Below are positions 44,271-53,893 of a stretch of DNA of 64,000 nucleotides, one piece after another (the stretch's first letter is position 1; each line of letters begins with the position of its first letter). Source of the stretch: Saprospiraceae bacterium. GTDB taxonomy: Bacteria > Bacteroidota > Bacteroidia > Chitinophagales > Saprospiraceae. The notes beneath the pieces were generated by a model. It saw only the letters and a list, made by a program, of their open reading frames with translations. It was not told the origin of the DNA and ran no database searches. The stretch is from contig JADKCC010000002.1 in NCBI GenBank assembly GCA_016714785.1, forward strand, positions 868,001 through 932,000, given 5' to 3'. The position numbers were made by a program, and so were the translations under genes.

Positions 44271-46064
44271 ATGAGCAATTTTGTAGTATCAGCGCGAAAA
44301 TACAGGCCTACCACCTTCGATGAGGTAGTGGGTCAGGATCACGTAGCCAAAACACTCAAAAATGCCCTACAAACCGACCACTTAGCACATGCATTCCTTT
44401 TTACAGGTCCACGTGGTGTAGGTAAAACTACTTGTGCAAGGATACTAGCTAAGATCATCAATTGTGAAAACCCAATCAATAAGGTAGAAGCTTGCAATCA
44501 GTGTACTTCATGTACGTCTTTCAATGATAATGCTTCGTTCAATATATTAGAGCTCGATGCTGCATCCAATAATAGTGTGGACAATATGCGCACACTGATC
44601 GAGCAGGTCAGATTCCAACCACAGCATGGCAAATATAAAGTATTCATCATAGATGAGGTACACATGTTGACCACGCAAGCATTCAATGCATTTCTAAAAA
44701 CGCTAGAGGAGCCACCTTCGTATGCCATTTTCATATTGGCTACTACAGAAAAACACAAGATTATACCTACTATTTTGTCTCGATGCCAGATATTTGATTT
44801 CAAAAGAATACAGATTTCGGATGCAGTGGCACAGCTTGAAAAAATATGCGAAAAAGAAGGCATTAAAGCAGATAAAGAAGCGCTCCACACTATCGCTACT
44901 AAGGCAGATGGCGCCATGAGAGATGCGCTTACCATTTTTGATAAAATATCGAGTTCGACCAATGATATTATCACCTACAAAGATGTTGTAGCCAATCTGA
45001 ATTTGTTGGATTATGAATATTACTTTAAAATCACAGATTCATTTCTCAAAGAAGATATCGCAGATGTATTGATTACACTTAATGAAATCGTCAAACTTGG
45101 TTTTGATGCGGATCATTTTGTGGTAGGATTAGCTGAGCATTTTAGAGATTTGTTGATTGCTAAAGTCCCTGCAACACTTGGTATTTTGGATGTAAGTGAT
45201 GAATTGAAAAAAAGATATTATAATCAAGCAATGATTGCAAAAGCGTCGTTTTTGTTGTCAGGATTGAATATCTTGAATCAATGCGATATAGACCTTGCTA
45301 GGGCCAAAAACAAACGATTGCAAGTAGAGTTAGCACTCAGTAAACTAACGTATCTAAACAGGGCATCAGATGTTGATATTTTCGGTAACAAAGCCGAATC
45401 TCAGGAAAAAAAAACTGAATTCCTGAACGATAGTACTCAAAAATCAATTGAAATAGCTGGTGAAACAGTAGCCGAAGCTCCGAAAGAGCAATCTAACCCA
45501 CAGAATGCTGAAGTTATACCGCCAACTGCATTAAAAATATCTGAACCCGCTATACAAGTTGAAGCGCCAATAGTTACCAAAACCACAGCAAGTCCAGCAT
45601 CCGTTTCACCCTTGAAGATGACCAATATCGATGCTATACGGGAAAGCATCAAACTAGCAGAACAAACAAAAGCTGAAGCTAGGAAAAACATAAGTCTGGA
45701 TGGTGTCAAGGAAATATGGTCAGATTATACAGATAATAATCAGTCAAAAAGTGTGCAGTCAGCGCTTAAATTGGCCATCTTGGGTTTGGAAGAAAAAGTC
45801 ATTTCTGCTAAAGTCCCGACACAAGTATCACGAGATATGATACTCCAAGAAACGGTATTGTTAGATCGTTTGCGCAATGAATTGGGCGTCAGTGATTTGG
45901 TTTTTGACATACAAATAGATAAATCACTTTTTCCCGATTTTGAAGAAAGTAAACCGGTGCAAAGCATGACCCAAAGGGAAAAATATATAGTAATGCTCGA
46001 AAAAAACCCAAGTCTCGGATCATTTACCAAAAAATTTGGTTTAAAATTAGATACAGAAGTTTAA
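44271..46064 (+). CDS. dnaX: DNA polymerase III subunit gamma/tau
   Basis: 597 residues. Clamp-loader AAA+ domain (1-~220): RKYRPTTFDEVVGQDHV, Walker A GPRGVGKTTCA, zinc ligands Cys in INCENPINKVEACNQCTSC, Walker B FIIDEVHML, sensor ATTEKHKIIPTILSRCQ. Domain III runs to ~370. A Pro/Ala/Glu-rich linker (~385-450) and a short tau-like C-terminus follow. It loads the beta clamp at the replication fork. Followed after 24 bp by a Crp-family gene. Confidence 0.96.
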   Translation: MSNFVVSARKYRPTTFDEVVGQDHVAKTLKNALQTDHLAHAFLFTGPRGVGKTTCARILAKIINCENPINKVEACNQCTSCTSFNDNASFNILELDAASNNSVDNMRTLIEQVRFQPQHGKYKVFIIDEVHMLTTQAFNAFLKTLEEPPSYAIFILATTEKHKIIPTILSRCQIFDFKRIQISDAVAQLEKICEKEGIKADKEALHTIATKADGAMRDALTIFDKISSSTNDIITYKDVVANLNLLDYEYYFKITDSFLKEDIADVLITLNEIVKLGFDADHFVVGLAEHFRDLLIAKVPATLGILDVSDELKKRYYNQAMIAKASFLLSGLNILNQCDIDLARAKNKRLQVELALSKLTYLNRASDVDIFGNKAESQEKKTEFLNDSTQKSIEIAGETVAEAPKEQSNPQNAEVIPPTALKISEPAIQVEAPIVTKTTASPASVSPLKMTNIDAIRESIKLAEQTKAEARKNISLDGVKEIWSDYTDNNQSKSVQSALKLAILGLEEKVISAKVPTQVSRDMILQETVLLDRLRNELGVSDLVFDIQIDKSLFPDFEESKPVQSMTQREKYIVMLEKNPSLGSFTKKFGLKLDTEV

Positions 46065-46088
46065 TCGTATTGCTAATCACTCAACATC

Positions 46089-46775
46089 ATGTCACAAAAT
46101 TCCATTTGGTACGCTGAAAATATAGACCTTGATGCTTTATTTCTGTCCAATAAAACGATCGAAATAGAGTTTAAGTCTAAGAGCAAAACCATAAAAAAGG
46201 GTGATTACATCTATTTGCCAGAAGAAATGTCTGACAAAATCTATTTTATCCTAGAAGGAAAAGTAAAACTAGGCACTTATAGAGATGGTGACAAAGAAGT
46301 GGTTACAGCCATTCTTACCAAAGGTGATGTTTTTGGTGAAGGCTCTATTTTGGGCGCACAAAAAAGAAAGGATTTTGCTATCGCTGCAGATACTACCGAA
46401 TTGTCCATCTTAACGCAAGAAGAATTTAATTACTTAGTGAAAAAATACGCAGCGCTCAATATACTTATGATGCAGATTATGAGCGATAGAGTTTCCGAAA
46501 TGGAGGAAAGACTCGAATCATTGGTGTTTAAAGATTCTAAAACTCGAATTTTGGATTTTTTGATCAGAAGTGTGGAGAAAAAAGGACAACGAATTGGCTA
46601 TGAGTGGGTTTTGCGCAATTTTATAACTCATCAAGATATAGCCAGTTTGACATCCACATCGAGACAGTCAGTCACTATGATACTCAATGAACTAAGAAAT
46701 GAAAATATCATTCAGTTTGACCGCAAAAGACTATTAGTGAGAGACTTTGACAAGCTAAAATCATTGGTAAAATAG
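46089..46775 (+). CDS. Crp/Fnr family transcriptional regulator
   Basis: 228 residues. N-terminal cyclic-nucleotide-binding beta-roll (~30-130: IKKGDYIYLPEE, GKVKLGTYRDGDKEVVTAIL, GDVFGEGSIL), a dimerisation helix, and a C-terminal HTH (~160-225: THQDIASLTSTSRQSVTMILNEL). No N-terminal Cys cluster, so not an Fnr-type oxygen sensor. The binding pocket lacks an obvious Arg for cAMP phosphate, so the ligand is unclear. Likely in one transcript with dnaX and the DUF3109 gene. Confidence 0.9.
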   Translation: MSQNSIWYAENIDLDALFLSNKTIEIEFKSKSKTIKKGDYIYLPEEMSDKIYFILEGKVKLGTYRDGDKEVVTAILTKGDVFGEGSILGAQKRKDFAIAADTTELSILTQEEFNYLVKKYAALNILMMQIMSDRVSEMEERLESLVFKDSKTRILDFLIRSVEKKGQRIGYEWVLRNFITHQDIASLTSTSRQSVTMILNELRNENIIQFDRKRLLVRDFDKLKSLVK

Positions 46776-46789
46776 TATAAATAAATATC

Positions 46790-47377
46790 ATGCTCGTAAT
46801 TCAAGACATACTCATCAGCGAAGAAATCATTGAAGAAAAATTCTTTTGTGATCTGAATGCATGTAAAGGTGCATGCTGTACCGAAGGTGACTATGGCGCA
46901 CCTGTAGATGATGAAGAGATGGACTCAATCCACCAATACATAGATGTAATTAAAGAAAATCTACCTGTAAGATCGCAAGAATTGATAGACAGTCAAGGTG
47001 GATTTACATTCTTTAAAAAGCCCAAAGTTTGGGGCACCACTTGTCATGAAGATGGTGCTTGTGTATTTTTGACCACCAATGAGTTGGGAATATCAATATG
47101 TGGTATAGAAAAAACATGGTATGAAGGCAAAATTCCGGTCAATAAGCCAATATCTTGCCATCTATACCCGATCAGGATATCAAAAAATGACATAGTAGGT
47201 TTTGAAGCTTGGAATTATGATCGCTGGGATATCTGTTCAGCAGCATGTGCCAAAGGAGAGAAGGAAAAAATGCCCATTTATAAATTCGTTAAGGATGCCA
47301 TCATCCGAAAAAAAGGCGAAGGCTTTTACGATGAGCTAGATGCAGCAGCAGAATTTATGAAAAATGAAAACCAATAG
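46790..47377 (+). CDS. DUF3109 family protein
   Basis: 195 residues. Conserved Cys pattern CDLNACKGACCTEGDYGAP at the N-terminus, then HEDGACVF, ISICGIEKTWYEG, SCHLYPIRI and CSAACAKGE, matching the DUF3109/YkgJ-like cysteine-rich families. The Cys residues probably bind Zn or an Fe-S cluster. Function is unknown. It starts 14 bp after the Crp-like gene; the stop lies within a hairpin facing thrS. Confidence 0.85.
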   Translation: MLVIQDILISEEIIEEKFFCDLNACKGACCTEGDYGAPVDDEEMDSIHQYIDVIKENLPVRSQELIDSQGGFTFFKKPKVWGTTCHEDGACVFLTTNELGISICGIEKTWYEGKIPVNKPISCHLYPIRISKNDIVGFEAWNYDRWDICSAACAKGEKEKMPIYKFVKDAIIRKKGEGFYDELDAAAEFMKNENQ

Positions 47378-47389
47378 TTTTCATTTTTC
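47361..47389. terminator. Bidirectional hairpin at the dnaX-operon/thrS convergence
   Basis: 11-bp perfect stem AAAATGAAAAC / GTTTTCATTTT with a 5-nt loop. The DUF3109 stop codon is in the loop, and both sides end in T-rich sequence on their own strand. Confidence 0.6.
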
Positions 47390-47405
47390 ATTCATCCTTA
47401 ACTCT

Positions 47406-49338
47406 TTACATTTCTAATTGCGCTGCAAAATACGCTATAAACTCTTCTACACTCATACTTCCTACATCACCATGTCCCTGTCTTCTGACAGAAACTTCTT
47501 GATTGTCCGCTTCCTTATCTCCAATGATCAACATGATAGGTACTCTTTTTAATTCTGTATCTCTGATTTTTCGACCTATAGATTCTGCTCTGTCATCTAT
47601 GAATCCGCGGATATCATGTTTTGCGAGTGTTGCCTTAATATCTTCACAATAAGGTACAAATCGGTCGGAAATAGGCAATAATGCATATTGGTCAGGCGTC
47701 AACCACAATGGGAATTTGCCTGCTGTATGCTCTATCAATATGCTGATAAATCGTTCCATAGAACCAAACGGTGCTCTATGTATCATCACAGGTCTATGTG
47801 TTTGATTATCAGATCCGATATATTCTAGTTCGAATCTTTCAGGTAAGTTATAATCTACTTGGATGGTACCCAACTGCCATGATCTACCTAATGCGTCTTT
47901 GATCATAAAGTCCAACTTCGGACCATAAAACGCAGCTTCACCATACGCAGTAGTCGTCTCCATATCTACTTCAGATGTTGCTTCTATGATGGCCGCTTCA
48001 GCAGCATTCCAGTTTTCGTCTGAGCCTATATATTTTTCTGGTTTTTCAGGGTCACGTAGAGATATTTGAGCAGTAAAGTTATCAAAACCCATTTTTTTGA
48101 TCACCATCTGGGTCAATTCTAATACCTTCAGGAATTCACCCTTGACCTGATCTACGGTACAGAATATATGTGCATCATCTTGAGTAAATCCTCTTACACG
48201 TGACAAACCATGTAATTCTCCACTTTGTTCATATCTATACACTGTACCGAACTCTCCGATCCTCATAGGCAATTCTCTATAAGATCTAGGTCTATTGCCA
48301 AATATCTCACAGTGGTGCGGACAGTTCATCGGTTTTAGCAAAAATTCTTCACCTTCCTTTGGCGTATGTATAGGTTGGAAACTATCTGCACCATATTTGG
48401 CATAATGGCCAGAAGTCACATAAAGCTGTTTACTTCCAATATGCGGAGTGATGACCATTTGATATCCTTGTTTTTCTTGCTCTGCACGAAGGAAATTTTG
48501 GAGTCTTTCTCTCAGTTGAGCGCCTTTTGGCAACCACATTGGAAGTCCTTGGCCTACTTTTTCCGAAAACATAAATAACTCTAACTCAGCCCCCAAGTTT
48601 TCTATGATCTCTCTTTTTTGCTTCTTCGAGCAGCTCTAGATATTCTGTAAGTTCTTTGGCTTTGGGGAAAGTGATACCATAAATCCTAGTCATCTGCTTT
48701 CTCTTCTCATCTCCTCTCCAGTAAGCACCAGCTAGGCTCATAAGTTTGACCGCCTTGATAGATGATGTATCGGGAATATGTGGTCCGCGACAAAGATCTG
48801 TAAAATTACCTTGTGTATAAAAGGTGATGCTTCCATCTTCTAGTCCTTCTAACAATTCGAGCTTGTATTCGTCATTTTTATCTGTAAAATAGGCGATAGC
48901 ATCTGCTTTGGCAACTTCTTTGCGGACATACTGACTTTTGGTTCTCGCCAATTCCAGCATTTTCTCTTCTATTTTTGGTAGATCAGCTGGTGTTAAGGTA
49001 ATATTACCCATATCTACGTCATAATAATACCCATTGTCTATAGCTGGTCCAATACCGAATTTTACACCGGGATATAAAGCTTCTAGCGCTTCTGCCATCA
49101 AGTGTACCGACGAATGCCAATAAGTAGCCTTACCTTCTTTATCATTCCATGTGAATAATTTGACATGTGCATCTGTTTCGATGGTTCTGTTTGCATCCCA
49201 CACTTCGCCATTTACAGACGCTGCAAGAACATTTCTAGCCAAACCTTCACTAATCGAAAGCGCGACACCCATTGCAGATACACCTTGTTCGTATTGTCTC
49301 ACACTGCCATCAGGAAGTGTAATATTAATCATTTGCAT
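47406..49338 (-). CDS. thrS: Threonyl-tRNA synthetase (one frameshift)
   Basis: About 645 residues, full length, in two frames: 49338-48586 and 48596-47406. TGS domain at the N-terminus (INITLPDGSVRQYE), editing domain with HSSVHLMAEAL, class II core with LKPMNCPHHCEIF (zinc Cys), TIQVDYNLPERFELEY and HRAPFGSMERF, and an anticodon-binding domain. The frames meet at HRKLG-AELELF, where the coding strand reads CTTGGGGGCTGAG. One G too many in the G5 run explains the break. ThrS is essential, so a sequencing error is the likely cause. Confidence 0.93.
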
Positions 49339-49654
49339 AATATCTATTTTGAAGCCACAAAGGTAGGAATTTATTAAATATTAGCATCAAATTATCAATA
49401 ATGAATATTTAGGATTGGAATTTGTCGAGTAGAAAGTATGATTTACTGAATGATATGATGGGAAATACAAATGTAGCAAAGAAAATTTTGATAATAAAAT
49501 ATATGAGTACAACATGAAAATTGATGTTTAAATGGTATTGAATGAGAATACTTTAAATAAGTCTCCTTGGTGACATTCTGGAACTTTACTATTCCAATTT
49601 ATGATTAAATTGGAATAGTATTATTAGTTTTGGATTCTAAAAAAATAATTTATC
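49339..49654. other. Divergent intergenic region
   Basis: 316 bp between thrS and a secreted-protein gene. It holds the thrS promoter, and near 49590-49620 an imperfect inverted repeat (ACTATTCCAATTTA / TAAATTGGAATAGT) that could act as an operator or hairpin ahead of the plus-strand gene. Confidence 0.55.
49358..49391 (-). promoter_or_regulatory. Promoter of thrS
   Basis: On the minus strand TTTG (49391-49388), 22-nt spacer, TACCTTTG (49365-49358), 19 bp before the ATG. Strong match to the Bacteroidota consensus. Confidence 0.68.
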
Positions 49655-51673
49655 ATGAAAAAAATAAGTATTTTCTTACTTATTTTCGTAATCCATAATA
49701 ATCTTTTGAGCAGTCAAACTACAGCTGATCTATTTTCTGTTAAAGGATTAAAGTATGGCATTCTTTATGAGGATTCGTATTCAGCTAATACAGTTTCTAA
49801 TCAATCACATTACTATGATGGCGATACAGTAATCAATGATTTAAAATTATTGCGTTTTGTAAGTTATTCTAATCCATATTATAAAGACTATTTGGCAGTG
49901 GATGATAGAAAAGTATATTACTTTGATGATTTTTCGAAAACTTCTATACTATTATATGATTTTTCACTAGCCTTAAACGACACATTTTCAAGTAATTTCA
50001 ACAAATATATTGTCCAAAAAAGAGAAATTAAAATTTACCTGGATGGAAAATCAAGAGTATATTTACAACTAAAGTCTATTAACTCCGATTACACTTTAGA
50101 ATGGATCGAAGGTATAGGTGATATAAATTTGGGTACATTTTATAAGCGTCATATTCATCCGGGCGATTTGCGATTTGTGTGTGCAAGTAGTGATGATGGC
50201 ATAATTTATATCAACGACAGAAGTGAATTTGTTTGTGATTCTTCGATGTTTTGTAAAGCTGCTTTCGGAATGTTTACAAATTCAAATAATGGGCCAGTGG
50301 TAAATTTTTATAACCACTCACTTCATTCAGTAAGCCAGCTTTGGGACTTTGGAGATGGCATTTCTTCTACTCACCCTAATCCTTCCCATCAGTATGATTC
50401 TCCAGGATGCAAGGAAGTAACACTAAGATCAATTTCAGCATGTGGAGATACTTCCTATTATAGCAAAGGTGTTAACTACTGTATGAAAGGTGATTGGCAA
50501 ATTAGTAAAAAACTAGACATTAATGGCCCTATTTATGATATGAATATTATCAATGAACATAAAATGTGGGTGACAACAAGAAATACAGTATTATATTCAG
50601 TAGATGGAGGAATAACATTTGAAAATATTACGCCATCATTGCAACCAAATTCCAGAATTTTGAAGCTATTTTATAATGATACGGTGGCTGTACTTTTAGT
50701 TGAATATAGATTAGATAATAATAAGACCTTTGATGTGTATTATTCTAAAGATAGCGGTAGAAGTTGGATAATTACTGCACGTGATACAGGAAATTTTGCC
50801 TATTTGTATCATCATTATTCGTCAAATGTATTGGTTTATACTATAAATAGGTGGAATGGAAATTTATCATACATTTCTATTGATAACGGTAAGAAGTGGA
50901 ATGAAATAATTATACCGAACTTTACTAATAACCATACTTTAGAAATCCTTGATAATTCCACAATAGTATTTACATATTCTACTTATATTGACAATCAAGA
51001 ACAAAGCTTTTTGTCATTTTCAAGAGACTTAGGAGCAAATTGGGAAGACCATCCTATTTTGAACTATCATAATAAATATTCAATTAATGAAAACTTGAGT
51101 TTTTTATATACTACAGAAAGTAAATTATTGGTTTCTAATGATTTATTCAAAACATATAGAGAAATTTATCAGTTTCTCAAGGAGTTTGTACCCTTTCGAA
51201 TAATATTTTTAGATTCTTTAAGAGGTTTTGTATCCAATCGAGAACAAACCTTTTTTACTTTGGATGGAGGCAAAACATGGTTGAAAACTAATTGTGAAAA
51301 ACAATTTGATTTACAATTAGTTAAGGACCAAAGGGGTGGTATTTTTGGTTATGAAAATAATGAAATATATAGCTTTAGTCCGCCTGAAATAGATTTGGAA
51401 TGTTTGGATTCAATTCTAGAAGAACCATATTTAAAGAACTTAATCATTTATCCTAACCCTATTTTAGAAGGAAATATGGTGGAAATTTCTAATTTCAATC
51501 TTAGTACTGAATTTTACATTGATGTCTTCAATGCCTATGGAAAACATATGATTTTTCAGAATTTGGATAATAATATGATTGATACTAGTCGCTTATCTAA
51601 AGGCATTTATTTTGTACAGATAAGAGACAAGTCATCAACAATTTCCATAAAAACAACTTTAATTATTATATAA
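49655..51673 (+). CDS. Secreted T9SS protein with PKD domain and Asp-box repeats
   Basis: 672 residues. Signal peptide (IFLLIFVIHNNLLSSQ), an N-terminal domain of ~190 residues, a PKD domain (~205-270: LWDFGDGISSTHPNPSHQY) and a beta-propeller-like region with Asp-box/BNR motifs (YSKDSGRSW, SIDNGKKWNE, FSRDLGANWED, FTLDGGKTWLK). It ends with a type A T9SS sorting domain (IIYPNPILEGNMVEI, LSKGIYFVQI). Probably a surface or secreted binding protein; sialidase catalytic residues are not recognisable. Confidence 0.85.
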   Translation: MKKISIFLLIFVIHNNLLSSQTTADLFSVKGLKYGILYEDSYSANTVSNQSHYYDGDTVINDLKLLRFVSYSNPYYKDYLAVDDRKVYYFDDFSKTSILLYDFSLALNDTFSSNFNKYIVQKREIKIYLDGKSRVYLQLKSINSDYTLEWIEGIGDINLGTFYKRHIHPGDLRFVCASSDDGIIYINDRSEFVCDSSMFCKAAFGMFTNSNNGPVVNFYNHSLHSVSQLWDFGDGISSTHPNPSHQYDSPGCKEVTLRSISACGDTSYYSKGVNYCMKGDWQISKKLDINGPIYDMNIINEHKMWVTTRNTVLYSVDGGITFENITPSLQPNSRILKLFYNDTVAVLLVEYRLDNNKTFDVYYSKDSGRSWIITARDTGNFAYLYHHYSSNVLVYTINRWNGNLSYISIDNGKKWNEIIIPNFTNNHTLEILDNSTIVFTYSTYIDNQEQSFLSFSRDLGANWEDHPILNYHNKYSINENLSFLYTTESKLLVSNDLFKTYREIYQFLKEFVPFRIIFLDSLRGFVSNREQTFFTLDGGKTWLKTNCEKQFDLQLVKDQRGGIFGYENNEIYSFSPPEIDLECLDSILEEPYLKNLIIYPNPILEGNMVEISNFNLSTEFYIDVFNAYGKHMIFQNLDNNMIDTSRLSKGIYFVQIRDKSSTISIKTTLIII

Positions 51674-51693
51674 AATCAAAAACGACCTTAACA

Positions 51694-53553
51694 CTACATC
51701 AAATCCGCCAATTCCATCCATTTTTCTTCCTTCTCTTCTAGTTGGGTTTGGATATTGTCTAGCTCTTTGGAGAGTTCCATGATTTTTTCAGGACTTAGGC
51801 TTGCATCATCAAATTTTGAAGTGATTTCGGCCTTTTTCTCTTCCAATTTTTTAATTTCTTTTTCTATCCTAGCGAAATCTTTTCGTTGTTCAAAAGATGC
51901 TTTACTTTTAGTTGGTTCATCAGTTTGAGCGTTGACAATCTCCGATTTTACCTCGTGTTTTTCTCTTTCTTCTGCTTTTTTGAGCTCGCGATAATCAGAA
52001 TAAGTGCCATTGTAATCTCTCAAAACAGCGTTTCCTTCTAGAATAAAAAGATGATCTACCAGCTTATCCATAAAATACCTGTCGTGTGTCACAATGATCA
52101 GACATCCAGGAAAATCCATTAAATACTCTTCCAAGACATTGAGCGTGAGGATGTCTAGGTCATTGGTAGGTTCATCCAAAATGAGAAAATTGGGGTTTTT
52201 CATCAGGATAGTAAGTAAATATAATCTTCGCTTCTCTCCACCACTGAGCTGTGACACGAGCACTCTTTGTTGTGGCCTAGGGAACAAAAAGCGTTCCAAC
52301 ATCGACTCAGCCGATATTTTTTGACCTTTATCTAAAGGTATATACTCGGCAATATCTCTGATGACGTCTATCACCATCTTATCTTCATTGACTACGAGCC
52401 CATCTTGCGTGTAATATCCAAAAACGATGGTATCTCCTACTACTATTTTGCCTCCATCGGGTTTGATTTCTTGGGTTAAGAGTTTTAGGAAGGTTGATTT
52501 TCCAGTTCCGTTTTGGCCTACGATACCGATTCGTTCTCCTTTTTTAAATTTGTAAGTAAATCCATCCAATATCTTTTTATCACCAAAATTCTTAACGATC
52601 GAATGTGCTTCTAATATCTTTGACCCTAGTCGAGATGCTTGGATATTGATCTTCATGTCGTCATTATTGAGCCTGACACTTGCCTTTTCTTTGATCTCGT
52701 AAAAGTCATCTATTCTGGATTTTGCCTTCGTACTTCGCGCTTGTGGTTGACGACGCATCCATTCCAGTTCCTTGGAAAAAAGCTTTTTTGTTTTTTCCAG
52801 ATTGGCAGCATCATTGAGTAGTCGGGCTTCTCTTTTTTCGAGATATTGGGAGTAATTACCGCGATACATGTACGTATTACCATTTTCAAGTTCGATAATT
52901 TCGTTGCATACTCGCTCCAAAAAATATCGGTCGTGCGTCACCATAAATAGTGTCAGATTAGGTTGCTGAAGAAAGTTTTCTAACCATTCGATCATCTCCA
53001 TATCCAAGTGGTTGGTAGGTTCGTCGAGAATTAGAAAATCTGGTTCTTCTATCAAAATCTTGGCCAAAGCCAGTCTTTTTTTCTGACCTCCAGACATTTC
53101 GCCTGTTTTCTGTTCCATATTGGTCAGCAACAACTTATGCAGGATTTCGTGAATCTTTGCCTCAAGATCCCATGCCTTTAGGTCTTCGAGTCTTGTTACA
53201 CATTTTTGTAGTAGGGCATCATCATTGGCATTAAGTGCTTTTTCGTAATCTCTGACCGCAATGATGGCCTCATTGTCAGAATTAAAGATGGTTTCGAGCA
53301 CTGTGGCTTTGGGGTCAAATGCTGGATCTTGTTTCAGGATCGCCGTCTTTATTTCTTTAGAGATGATGATTTTGGCATTTTCGCCATCTGAACCTTCTTC
53401 TCCACCTATGACCTTGAGCAATGTCGTTTTGCCACTACCATTTTTAGCTACTAGTGCTATTTTGTCTCCTTTGCTGATAGATAGATTGACATTTTTGAAA
53501 AGCACTTTGTCGCCATAAGAGCGGCTCACATTTTCTAAAGAAAGGTACTGCAT
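51694..53553 (-). CDS. ABC-F family ATPase (Uup/EttA-like)
   Basis: 619 residues from the ATG at 53553 (MQYLSLENVSRSYGD); a longer frame to 53634 adds 27 hydrophobic residues foreign to the family, and a TAATTTTG -7-like box at 53585-53578 lies inside that extension. Two ABC domains: Walker A VAKNGSGKTT and GQNGTGKSTF, signatures MSGGQKKRLALA and LSGGEKRRLYLL, Walker B FLILDEPTNHLD and FLILDEPTNDLD. A linker and a C-terminal coiled coil (EIKKLEEKKAEI, NIQTQLEEKEEKW) fit Uup-like members. No membrane domain; acts on the ribosome or DNA. Confidence 0.93.
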   Translation of the reverse strand: MQYLSLENVSRSYGDKVLFKNVNLSISKGDKIALVAKNGSGKTTLLKVIGGEEGSDGENAKIIISKEIKTAILKQDPAFDPKATVLETIFNSDNEAIIAVRDYEKALNANDDALLQKCVTRLEDLKAWDLEAKIHEILHKLLLTNMEQKTGEMSGGQKKRLALAKILIEEPDFLILDEPTNHLDMEMIEWLENFLQQPNLTLFMVTHDRYFLERVCNEIIELENGNTYMYRGNYSQYLEKREARLLNDAANLEKTKKLFSKELEWMRRQPQARSTKAKSRIDDFYEIKEKASVRLNNDDMKINIQASRLGSKILEAHSIVKNFGDKKILDGFTYKFKKGERIGIVGQNGTGKSTFLKLLTQEIKPDGGKIVVGDTIVFGYYTQDGLVVNEDKMVIDVIRDIAEYIPLDKGQKISAESMLERFLFPRPQQRVLVSQLSGGEKRRLYLLTILMKNPNFLILDEPTNDLDILTLNVLEEYLMDFPGCLIIVTHDRYFMDKLVDHLFILEGNAVLRDYNGTYSDYRELKKAEEREKHEVKSEIVNAQTDEPTKSKASFEQRKDFARIEKEIKKLEEKKAEITSKFDDASLSPEKIMELSKELDNIQTQLEEKEEKWMELADLM

Positions 53554-53893
53554 AAGATGAATTGATGAAATAAAGTGCAAAATTAAGAAAAAATAAGATG
53601 AAAATGGCTTTTCCTTGGACCAAAGTAAGGACAAGTTGCCTTGTTAAGAAAATACTCAGTCTTTAGTTCGACCTTATGAAATGTCTTTTAAAATTTTGTA
53701 AAAGAGACAATGATTAAAATAATGCTCTTTTTGTTTGGTGACATCTATTTTTCTTCCTACTTTTACATAAAGTTTTTAAGATTATTTAAGTTTCCCTTAT
53801 AAAGCTACATAGAAGGCAAAATTAAGCGTTGACATAACACTTATTTCTCCTCTATGGCATAAACCTATTTAATAACCTTTTAATTTTTATTTC
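53554..53893. other. Divergent intergenic region
   Basis: 340 bp between the ABC-F gene and the GFN-repeat gene. Apart from the -7-like box near 53580 no gene or strong repeat is seen. Confidence 0.5.
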
